From: Leuctra nigra
Taxonomy: Eukaryota; Arthropoda; Insecta; Plecoptera; Leuctridae
Assembly (NCBI GenBank): GCA_934045905.1
Contig: OW203770.1
Span: 3,224,001 to 3,288,000, forward strand
DNA length: 64,000 nt
Direction of reading: 5' to 3'
Below the pieces are notes generated by a model, which made no database searches, had not been told where the DNA came from, and was given only the letters and a program-made list of their open reading frames with translations. The position numbers and the translations under genes were made by a program. Below are positions 1 to 8,758 of this stretch, one piece after another. Position 1 is the stretch's first letter. Every line of letters starts with the position of its first letter.

Positions 1-117
1 TAGGTGAGCTCTGATTTTATTGATAAGAACAAGGATTGATTGTCAAGGAACCTGACCAGCAGCCTACCTATAGATCCCTGTTCAAAGTACTACTAGGTAC
101 CGTTTTTAATTGGTTCG
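1..117 (-). repeat. MITE family A, partial inverted copy cut by window edge
   Basis: This is the reverse complement of the inner and right part of the MITE at 129-343: the shared stretches around GAGCTCTGATTT and AATCAATCC read in the opposite orientation. It ends in a degenerate terminus (GTTCGAGTGTA). The two copies therefore sit head to head. Confidence 0.6.
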
Positions 118-128
118 AGTGTAGGTAG

Positions 129-343
129 GTACACTCGACAATTCATAAAACGGTATTTGAACGAAACAGATTGGCTGCTGGTCAGGTTCATTGACAATCA
201 ATCCTTGTTATTATCAATGAAATCAGAGCTCACCTACTAGAGGTACATGACGAGAAAGTATAGATTTCATCTGATGATGCCATCACATTTTTTTCAGACA
301 ATCCATTTCTTTCAAATACCGTTTTATGAATTGTCGAGTGTAC
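129..343. mobile_element. MITE family A, complete copy
   Basis: A 215-bp element bounded by about 32-bp inverted repeats (GTACACTCGACAATTCATAA at the left, its complement at the right). Other copies lie at 30821-31034, 63302-63516, 21623-21830 (diverged), 25039-25250 (diverged) and 36626-36798 (deleted). It has no coding capacity, so it is non-autonomous. The superfamily is not assigned. Confidence 0.75.
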
Positions 344-1822
344 ATTAAATTCTTTTAGACATTCACGGGCACAATATCTGCGCATGTGAATTTCGCTAAA
401 GATTACCTACCTAGAGCATAACAATGTGATTTTTGAATGAGATTAGATAATTATTGATTGGACATGATTGATTAGATTTTTCCACTTTATATTAGTGACA
501 CTTTTAAGTGGATAGAGCATTTTTACCCCAAAGTAGGTAGGTACTAGGTAATGGACTGTCACTCAACTAAAAACTCACTAAAAAACGTATTGCTGCTAGA
601 ACAGGTCAAAGATACCTACACCTACCGAAGACTTGCTACTTAGGACCTAGGTACCTAGTAGGTAGGTAGGTAGGTTGTAGGTTACAGGTCCTAGGTAGGT
701 AGGTAGTGAACAAAAAAACTGCATGAATAATTACAAAAAGTGGATGACATTTTTACCTTGGCCGCAGCCGCCGTTTGGTTCACAGCATTTTCAGCCATTC
801 TTCACGCCAAATCTTTCCTTTCTGCAACAAAACAACGGACATTTCACTTCACAAATCCCTTTGGGACTGTTCCTTCCCCTTTGCATTCTGAATGTCAAAC
901 ATCGTCAGACTTGACTGAGCAGACAGGTCATTCCTTGGATCGATAAACACGAAACAACAAAAAAGACTGTAAGCTAGGTGGTTGACATAAACAGTGCAAC
1001 GACATTTCAATGTCAGATAATACTGTGCTTATCAGATCAAGTTCAATTTTCATTTGGTGAAAATGCTGAGTAGGAAAGAAGGTAGGCCAGTGAAGTGTCT
1101 CGTCCCCTCCCCTTTCACTATTATCCCATGACTCACCTCAATTATCACAGTTAGCAGTCAATTTAAGAAGCGATTATTAAGTACACTCATTTTAAATATC
1201 ATTTTTTACATGATAACACTAATTACGTGATTGCTTTACTACAAATACTTGAGATAAGGACAACTTTTACTTCTGGCGATAAAGAAGTGTTAAAACAGAC
1301 GCCATTTTCTACTTGCCCACTAATTTCTGCGTTGACCGCATACAGCGTAGAAAACGAGCGCCTATTTTAGTTCCCACTTCTCCGCAATGGCGCTGCTGCA
1401 TGGCGATAGATATTGGCACGAAAATTCAAACAGAAAATTTCAAACTTCTGAAATGGAAATGAAATCTCAGGATTTATAAATTAATATTTTCAAATAAGTA
1501 TAGTACCTAAATAATGTCCTATTTACCAGAATAAAGGACTCCGTTAACGGTACGAAAACCGAAAACGGCGCTTTATACAAAATCTTCTTTGACAGCTATG
1601 CAGCTTGATCGCCATGCAAAAAAACTTTTTTTTTCATTACAGGATTGGGCTGTCATTTTGTATAATATTGTAATATGCTATTATACGGAATAGATGTACG
1701 TGCTAAAAGACAGAAAAAGAAAAAGGGACACTTGTTTCATTTTATACCCAAAATCATAAAATAATAGGTAAGGAAAACTGTGATGTCTCAGGAAAAAAAT
1801 TATCTAAAGTTCTCACTGTTCA
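344..1822. other. No gene seen; TAGG-rich simple repeats
   Basis: I see no supported gene here. Runs of the tetramer TAGG/CTAC occur around 535-710. The short open frames at 723-946 lack any family signature and are probably chance. Confidence 0.5.
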
Positions 1823-1906
1823 CACTATGACTTTCAACTGCAGTTGAGATCTCGACTGCCTTTCCAGAACTAAATTGAGATTTAACTGCAGTTGAAAGTC
1901 ATAGTG
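1823..1906. repeat. Short inverted repeat (84 bp)
   Basis: CACTATGACTTTCAACTGCAG at the left is matched by its complement at the right. It is a small foldback that ends 16 bases before the 11-kb element begins. Confidence 0.6.
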
Positions 1907-1922
1907 GGAAAAAGTGGTATTA

Positions 1923-1962
1923 AGTAAGGTTTCCAAGGGCGGAATTTCGCCGCGTTGCGGGA
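1923..1962 (+). repeat. Left terminal inverted repeat of the 11-kb element
   Basis: 40 bp, identical to the reverse complement of 12877-12916 except at 1937 (G here, A there). It is preceded by the TTA duplication at 1920-1922. Confidence 0.85.
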
Positions 1963-2504
1963 GAAATTCCGCAAAATGGCCGACTTTGACCAATCACAAG
2001 CCAGAAACCCAGCGGCGAAGTCGTCGCCGAGAAAGTTGAATCTACTCCTACTTTAGCGGGACGAAATTCGTTCCGCGCACCGGAAGCGGGTAGTTTTCTC
2101 ACGATTACCGCCAGGTTCGTGGTGTTATAGTGTAGCGGCGCAAGTGGGAGGGAGTTTTGAACTTGCGGTAAGCCACCAACCTTGCCGTGGAAGACGGCAA
2201 GGGTTTAGATGAAGATAGTAGATAATAAAAGATAAGAATTGTTGGAGGTGTGGGAGGCGATCTAATGCCGCCTAGTCGAGAAGGAAGAATGGTAACGAGT
2301 CGGCGTTGGTATTGGTTTGAACAGGTTTATTGTGACATATGAATATGATAAAACTTACAGTTGGTGTTGCTTATTCTGATGTAGACGGAGGTTCGTCTTT
2401 ACAGTTGTTGAAGTTGAGTAGATTGTATTAAGAAACCACAGACACTTGAATTTAGGTAAAAGATATAATGTGAAGTTAGACTATTTAATGATGGTTATTT
2501 ACCA

Positions 2505-2812
2505 AGGTAAATATCTAGAGTTCCAAGTTGTTGGAACCAGGCTAGGTGTTTAGACTTGGTAATGCAAGAGAGATATAATGATCAGAGTTCCAAGTTGTTG
2601 GAACCAGGCTGAAGATTATTGTCTCGAGAATTATAACAATCTTTTGGAAACGGAATTTAATGAGAATGAATTTTAAATCCGCCTTGGTTTCAGAAGGACT
2701 TACCAATCTAAATATCTAGAGTTCCAAGTTGTTGGAACCAGGCTAGGTGTTTAGAATTGGTAATGCAAGAAAGATAATAATCAGAGTTCCAAGTTGTTGG
2801 AACCAGGCTGAA
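2505..2812 (-). repeat. Four-copy hairpin repeat in the left arm
   Basis: A 26-bp unit occurs at 2518-2543, 2585-2610, 2719-2744 and 2784-2809. Each contains GTTCCAA-GTTG-TTGGAAC, a perfect 7-bp stem with a 4-base loop. The copies form two pairs, and the surrounding bases (ATATCTAGAG ... CTAGGTGTTTAGA) are also duplicated about 200 bp apart. The spacing suggests a binding array or RNA structure near one end of the element. Confidence 0.8.
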
Positions 2813-3458
2813 TGTTATCTCCCTAGGTGGTGAGCCAAGCTAGATGTCAACTGATTTGTCTAGTTGAGGACAGCTCTTTATATAGTCAGTTCTTAACAGT
2901 AAATAGAAAGTGTGTTACTTTGTAGAAAAGGCGGAAAGATTCGAAGGAAGTGAAGTTGTTGTCTTGACTTAAGTTAAGGTGATGTTGTTGACTGAATATT
3001 ACAATAAAAGTGTGAAGTTACATGAGAGAAGTTATATAATAATATTTCCTTCCATTCCTTTCCTTATGTTGATGTTTGTGTGCATTGAAGATGTTAAAAG
3101 AGGTAAGATTGAAGAGCTGTCATTATGACGTTGATTTGACACATGAACATAGACTTGATTTGACTTAGGTTTATAAACAATATGGCGTCTTGCCGTGACA
3201 CGATTAGCAGGTTCTCTAGATCAGACATTGTACATTGACATTTGGCGTTTGATAATTAATACTGTGTTGATTAGGTGAAGCCTCAATTATACAAGAGTTT
3301 ATATAGTTTATAATTATTAACTAGTGAAGGGTAATTCCTTTACAGTCTCGCCTGCTTCGGGGATTTTCGTGCTACTCCTGACGGAGAAGCCGAAAATAAA
3401 CAATGAAATTAAGATTTGATGGGTGTTCATCAGGTCCACACACAACACTGTCACTGAG

Positions 3459-3678
3459 TCAGTCTTGAGTCACGACACACGAGATGGGCGACGGCACGAT
3501 GGGAGTGCTTGAATCTTTTTGTATTTGTATTTGCACGGAGACGTTTGAGTTGGTTTCAGGTCTCGAGTTGCTGTTGGAAGTATGGTAACAGCTGATTCGC
3601 ACGTGTCTCGTCACCGCCTCCTTCTCTCGTGGCCGCAACTTCGAGCTGTCAGGAGCAGGTGTTGGCGCGGTGGGCCTT
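3459..3678 (-). CDS. Possible 3' exon of an unidentified Pro/Ser/Asn-rich protein
   Basis: An open frame of about 70 residues rich in Ser, Pro, Thr and Asn ends at a stop at 3459. It is preceded on the minus strand by a good acceptor (AATTTCAAATTTCAG, ending at 3679), so it could be an exon of one of the element's minus-strand transcripts. The open region extends upstream to 3785. No domain is recognised and expression is not shown. Confidence 0.25.
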
Positions 3679-4119
3679 CTGAAATTTGAAATTGGCTGAG
3701 AGTAGATTGATGTTTGGCGAGATTGTAAAGTGAAGAGGATTTTAATGAATTTAATTATTTGCAAAAGAACAGTATTAATTAACAAGTTGATGAATTGAAT
3801 TGTGGCTGTGGTTGAGTTGAACTGATATCGTTAATTATAATTGGTGTGATGTCGTATTTACAATAATTTGTTCGGATTGTCACAATAAAAGTTGGTTTTT
3901 GTTTACGATATTGTAACCTTTTTCCCAGATATAAAGTTAAGATGTTGATGATAACAATGATGTCCATAATGATGGTTTTATTCTGTACAATTTGCACCTG
4001 TACAGGTGACAGAGAGTTTTAAAAATAATACTATAATTATATAATAAGTAGTTGATGATATTGATGATAGACAGAGTTTAAAGACTTTATTGGCATGGAA
4101 GTTAAATTTTGAATGGAAT

Positions 4120-4773
4120 TTAAGTTTGAATGTTAAATGTTGTTCGAAATAAATGATTGTAACGTCGTACTCGACGTTTATATGTGTCTTTTCGAAAGTG
4201 GTGATTGATGAGGTTGATCGCAGAAATTTTGTGGCCAGTTTTAATCTTGAAATTCTGGTCTTTAATCATTTTGGCCATGTTATTTAAGTCGTCATTGATT
4301 CCTTCCCTTGTTGTCATAATATCTGACTGGGGAATTTTGGGAGGGACAACGTAGTAGGGAGGGAGGGTCATTATGTCTGCTTCTTTGTCCGAAGTAGGGT
4401 AGAAATCTTCAGGAATTTCATCAAAGTCTTTTAACCTGCCGGTAGGCGGGAAGTATAGGGGGGAATACGGAAAGAAAATCTCTTCCACTGGGGGAGGACA
4501 ACTGATTTTAGGGGATTTAGGTGATTTTTTTGAAGAAGGATTTTGGATAGGTTGTGTAGGTTTGATTGTTAAAGGGGCTGGCTGAAGTTGTGGAGTGAGA
4601 GAAGTTGGAGAATTGGGAATTTCTGACAACAAGGGAGGGATGGCGTAATATTCTCGGATTTCTTCCATTGTTGGTTGTTGTTCCTTGTTTCCCGAACAGG
4701 GAGTATTGGGATGGCGTGGTTGACGACAGTTATTACATTTTTGACGTTTGTGTATTCCTCGTTTGGTATCCAT
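4120..4773 (-). CDS. Zinc-knuckle protein, 217 aa, in the 11-kb element
   Basis: The N-terminus is basic and holds one CCHC zinc knuckle of Gag nucleocapsid spacing (C-X2-C-X4-H-X4-C, about residues 13-26). A long proline/serine-rich stretch (about 30-110) follows, and the C-terminus is basic. Retroviral nucleocapsid knuckles bind RNA, so a nucleic-acid role is likely. However, no capsid domain is visible and the knuckle is at the N-terminus, unlike a normal Gag. It lies downstream of env on the same strand, which is not the usual gag-pol-env order. Minus-strand donor sites (GTAAGT) at about 5148-5153 and 4889 suggest a spliced leader. It could be a detached Gag fragment or an accessory protein. 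Confidence 0.5.
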   Translation of the reverse strand: MDTKRGIHKRQKCNNCRQPRHPNTPCSGNKEQQPTMEEIREYYAIPPLLSEIPNSPTSLTPQLQPAPLTIKPTQPIQNPSSKKSPKSPKISCPPPVEEIFFPYSPLYFPPTGRLKDFDEIPEDFYPTSDKEADIMTLPPYYVVPPKIPQSDIMTTREGINDDLNNMAKMIKDQNFKIKTGHKISAINLINHHFRKDTYKRRVRRYNHLFRTTFNIQT

Positions 4774-5202
4774 TTTAAATTGAATGTTGGTAGAATTTGG
4801 TAGGATAAATTGTTGGACTTTTAATTTGAGATTGAATGGAATTGTAAAGATGATTTGACTTGGATTTGGAAGATTAATTGTTTGGACTTACTCAGGTGAT
4901 GTGTTGGCGTCTGTGGATGTATCTTGACTAAATTTCACTGAGTGAAATTTTATTTAAAATTGGAATAAGTATGTTAATAACGGAATTTGAGTTATTTTGG
5001 AGTTTGAGGATGTGGATAGTTAATGGAATTGGACACTTAGCGCTAGTTGTTAGTGAATTAGTTCTGCTGGGTTGCAGATTGACGCGCCACTGTCCAAGGA
5101 ATGAAAAGTGAAAGGGGTTTATGAGGTTGTTGGAACTTTGCTCGGTCACTTACTTTCTGGACGTGTTCAGTGACTGAGCTTATAAACTATAATTTGAAAG
5201 AA

Positions 5203-6017
5203 ATGGAGCGATATTGTGCCAGGTGCTACGGGGAGTGCGTGATGGGACGATTTTGTTTTCCCAGGAGGAGTTACCTCCCTGCCACAGTGCCTGTTGTCGC
5301 CACCACTATTGGTAAGTTGAAAAAATATTTTTTTATTTATTTAAAATGTTTGGTTTATTGAAGTTTTAATTTTTGGTTTGGACGAAGTTGTACACGTGTG
5401 TGCTTCGGACGAGGAGTTTTTGTTGTTACCTCTGTGGAATTTTGCAAGTCCCATTTTGAGACCGTTTTCTACAGATTGTAGTATTTAATTGTAAAGTTTT
5501 TCAATTACTGAATTATTTAATATTTTGTTAAGAATGAAAAAAATTGATATTGTGTCAGTGTGTATACGTGTAATGATGCGCTTTTGGGGCATTTTATTGA
5601 TTTTGATTGAGTATTTTCATTAATGGGGTATGTCTATTTGATTTATGATTTATAGTTGGCATCATATGGCAGGCTCTGCTACGAGTGGTAGGGGGGTTGG
5701 AGGAAGAGGAAGATCGGGAGTGGACGGCTGCCGAACTGAAGTGGCACGACCAATGGACGGACCGTCTGTTGGTCCTGTATTCACGGGCGGACGTGAAGCG
5801 ACGGCGTGAGGAGAACCAAGCCCGTGCGGAGGAAGAGATCCAGAGGGCGGGTGGGTGGTTCGAGGGCTGTGGCCACCTTTATCCCTTAGAGCGGCTAAGG
5901 GCCAGCCGCCGGGGGGACGGACATTCCCGCCAATGGCAACTTTTGGCCAACTGTGCTAGTTGTCCACATAAAATTAACTATTGTCGGCGTTGTCGAGGCC
6001 TGCCACTGAAGTTTTGA
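5203..6017 (+). CDS. Two-exon cysteine-rich membrane protein, 156 aa, antisense to env/pol
   Basis: Exons are 5203-5311 and 5656-6017. The donor is G|GTAAGTTG and the acceptor TTTATAG; the join is in phase (one base carried over). The 22-residue N-terminal region holds C-X2-C-X3-C-X6-C. A hydrophobic segment spans the splice junction (about residues 23-46). A charged, Glu/Arg-rich helical stretch follows, and the C-terminus has C-X-H and then C-X2-C-X6-C-X2-C, like a small zinc ribbon. The stop is followed by T-rich DNA and AATAAA at 6056. The upstream open frame starts with GTG at 5170; the first ATG is at 5203. I recognise no family. It runs towards env and is the only plus-strand gene in the element. 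Confidence comes from splice logic plus the cysteine pattern, not homology. Confidence 0.5.
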
Positions 6018-6055
6018 GTTTTTTTTTTTTTTTTTGTAAGTTTTTGTTTTTTTTA

Positions 6056-6070
6056 AATAAAAATTTTATT
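6056..6070. promoter_or_regulatory. Overlapping convergent poly(A) signals
   Basis: AATAAA on the plus strand (6056-6061) and AATAAA on the minus strand (TTTATT at 6065-6070) lie back to back between the 3' ends of the plus-strand gene (stop at 6017) and env (stop at 6277). This looks like a shared cleavage region for convergent transcripts. In an LTR retroelement the poly(A) signal would normally be inside an LTR. Confidence 0.55.
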
Positions 6071-6276
6071 GAAGGTGAGTGACGTCTGTTGTTTTTGAAA
6101 TCAACCTGAAAACTTCCTATCCTTATTCCTTGTCGTTTTTCTGGAAGAAGGGAATTGTAACAATGTGATATGATGACGTGCTAAGATTATAGGATAATAT
6201 GTTTCCATTTCCCAGTATAAAATTTTATGATTGAAATCAATTAAGATATAATTAGTTTGGAATTTCTGGGGTAATC

Positions 6277-8427
6277 TCAAGAAAGTGGTAATAACGGATA
6301 AACCGAACTTGGCCCAGGATTCATTTCGATAGCTAATTGTCTTCTATTTTTGACTTGGTTGACTTGAATTGAAGTTTGTGGGAAGTTGTAAGTTACGGGA
6401 TTTTCCAAGTTTGACATCTCGCGGGAAGATAGTGGTGTGAAGGCAGCGCTATAGCTGGGAGGAGTTTCATGATCAACTTTAACAATTGGTGGGTTGGTAG
6501 TATGGCGACGTCTGTTTCTAGCGATGCTAGCTTGACAACAGTTGGCAATTATTTTGTAAACAAAATGTCTCTGCCAAAACAATAAAATTATTATGACAGC
6601 CAAGATGAGGATGTAAGTTCCGTGAAAGATTTTGGATTCTGTTAGTTGATGCCATGGTGGGTTTTGAATATTCTGAAGTTGTTCATGCCATGAAGCTAGA
6701 GGAATAGATTGAATTGGTGTTTTAGACGTCTTTAGCCTTGAAATAATTTCTGTAATTTCGTCTGGCTTTCCAAGGATAGGCTTTAAATGAGTGAGGTTAG
6801 TTTTGACATGAACGACGTTTGCAATTTTAGGAACTGTATATTGAAATTCTTTTGTCGCTGAAATTGTTTTAGAAGAATGAGACATGAGAATGAAATCGTC
6901 TGACAGCGCACGGCAACTGCTGGGGATGCTGAGACTACCGATTCCGTGCAGAGTTTGTCGCTGTGACTTCCCGTACCCAAGATCTGTCATCTCAGGACAA
7001 TGAATAGTTAAATCTATTGTTTTACTCACGCTGTAAGACCAAGTATCAGAAGTAGCTTGTCTGAAAAATACTGAATCATGATTTAAGAGAACTCTTTGCT
7101 TGCATAGTGTTTGCGTAGTGGCGTCTGATTGAATAAAAATGGAATGCAGGCATGAGGTGCTTTTGTCTTTTGAAATTTTCTTTAGTGGAGGGCAGATCGT
7201 GATGTATTGCCTTCTACACTTAGCTAAATCTGCTTCTGACATCTCTACATGAAAATTATTGTCACTGGTAATGGCAAGGTATTTGTTTTCAAATTCGTAT
7301 TGTAATGCAGCACTTAGATTTCCGAAAGGTTGGGGCAATGAAACAGCTTCGTATAATCTGAAATATCTATTGTCAGTCTTCATTGGAATTGAGACATACA
7401 TTCTGAGCCTGTCAGACAGAGATGCAATAGACACCTCACTTATGCTGTAATAAATAAAAACATTATGGATCTCTGTAGTTGTAAGTAGACTCTGACCGTT
7501 GCCTAATGATGGTTCTATGTTAGTAAGTATTTTAACTAGGGCTTCGGGTGTTATGAAGTAAGGATGGAGTCTACCTTCAGCTACAGTTTGCAGTGCGGTT
7601 TCTAAATTAGTAAGTTCATTGTTAATTTTGAGTAGAGACTCATGGAATGTTCTGAGTATCATTTGTGTTTGAAAAATATACATCATTAGATAGTAAGTTT
7701 CTTGGCGGTCTAGACGTAATTGTGTTTGAATGTTATCTATTTTAGCTGAGAGTTTGTGATCTTTTTGTGCAAGTGTCATTATATCGTTTGTATTTGCTGA
7801 TGAAGTTTCAGCTGCTGATTTGATGTATGAAATTTGTTCTGTAAGTAAATGGACAATAGAATCGTCTTTTTGTTGCAATGCATTTATTTGTTTGTTTGTA
7901 TGTGCTAAATCCTTGCTATCACTAACTCCAAAAAGTAGTTTAAGAATAGTACCGCCTAAATTAATTAGTGCACGGCGTTTCCTGGTTTTAAGAGGGGACT
8001 TGTTCCATGGCGCCAAGGTGTGGACAATATTTTCAAGTCTACTTCTTGTTAGATGTGCTTGTCTAATCATTTCATGGAGTTCTGTTTTTATGTCTTTGTT
8101 TAACTTGTCACCGTATATTGTCAGATCAATTGTGAGAATGGGTTCATCAGGTGTGAGTGCTAAGAGTGGAATTGTTTCAACTGCTGAAATGAAATTTGAA
8201 ATGATCGTGAAATAGTGAGTCATGTTTAAATCGAGGGCAATCATCCAGTGATTAGCATTTATAAGAACGTTGTCTTGGTGCGAAAAGATTACTCCCTTTG
8301 TTAAATCAGGAGCTGATGGTTGTGTTGAAATCAAAACGGGTAGTAGTAGTAGTAGGAATGTGAATAACATCGTGCTGGAAGAATTCTGTAAAATTAGAAC
8401 ATTTATATGATTATTTTCTGCCATCAT
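6277..8427 (-). CDS. env: Envelope fusion protein, baculovirus-F/errantivirus type, 716 aa
   Basis: The frame is intact. A hydrophobic signal sequence starts near Met20 (leucine-rich, about residues 20-34); Met1 and Met20 are both possible starts. A furin-type site RKRR (149-152) is followed by a hydrophobic, glycine-containing fusion-peptide-like stretch ending in LFG, as in baculovirus F proteins and insect errantivirus Env. A long helical, coiled-coil-like region comes next. Near the C-terminus is one transmembrane segment (about 605-624) and a cytoplasmic tail of about 90 residues. Such proteins mediate membrane fusion after cleavage. It lies 331 bp downstream of pol on the same strand. 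No stop or frameshift is seen, so the copy may be young. Whether it makes particles cannot be judged. Confidence 0.85.
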   Translation of the reverse strand: MMAENNHINVLILQNSSSTMLFTFLLLLLPVLISTQPSAPDLTKGVIFSHQDNVLINANHWMIALDLNMTHYFTIISNFISAVETIPLLALTPDEPILTIDLTIYGDKLNKDIKTELHEMIRQAHLTRSRLENIVHTLAPWNKSPLKTRKRRALINLGGTILKLLFGVSDSKDLAHTNKQINALQQKDDSIVHLLTEQISYIKSAAETSSANTNDIMTLAQKDHKLSAKIDNIQTQLRLDRQETYYLMMYIFQTQMILRTFHESLLKINNELTNLETALQTVAEGRLHPYFITPEALVKILTNIEPSLGNGQSLLTTTEIHNVFIYYSISEVSIASLSDRLRMYVSIPMKTDNRYFRLYEAVSLPQPFGNLSAALQYEFENKYLAITSDNNFHVEMSEADLAKCRRQYITICPPLKKISKDKSTSCLHSIFIQSDATTQTLCKQRVLLNHDSVFFRQATSDTWSYSVSKTIDLTIHCPEMTDLGYGKSQRQTLHGIGSLSIPSSCRALSDDFILMSHSSKTISATKEFQYTVPKIANVVHVKTNLTHLKPILGKPDEITEIISRLKTSKTPIQSIPLASWHEQLQNIQNPPWHQLTESKIFHGTYILILAVIIILLFWQRHFVYKIIANCCQASIARNRRRHTTNPPIVKVDHETPPSYSAAFTPLSSREMSNLENPVTYNFPQTSIQVNQVKNRRQLAIEMNPGPSSVYPLLPLS

Positions 8428-8452
8428 TATTTCTGCTATTTTATTTTTTTAA

Positions 8453-8472
8453 GGGGGGGGGGGGGGGGGGGG
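8453..8472. repeat. G20 homopolymer between pol and env
   Basis: Twenty consecutive G (C on the coding strand) upstream of the env start. It is unstable in replication and sequencing. It is not a polypurine tract for the minus-strand genes, because the purines are on the wrong strand. Confidence 0.8.
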
Positions 8473-8758
8473 TTGCTTTGTTGTAAATGAATAGATGTTC
8501 CACAACTGACTAGTTGTACTGGTATAATGTAGATGAATGTGATAAAGATTATTATTAAACTTAAACTTAAGCTTGTCAATGTTGTTCATACAACTAGATT
8601 AGTTGACAGCTGGTATTTTGAAAATTTTTAACATAAGGTGACAGGAGATTTGTCATAATTCTTCCACCATTGGTATGATATATTGATAGTGTAATTGTGG
8701 AATATAATAGCTAGATATATCCTTTTATTTATAGGATATTTATTTACACGGTCTCTGT

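Noticed and set aside
2505..2812. CRISPR-like array
   Set aside because: Only four units in two duplicated pairs, irregular spacers, eukaryotic context and no cas genes.
7820..8215. Plus-strand 131-residue frame
   Set aside because: It lies antisense to env and has no independent support.
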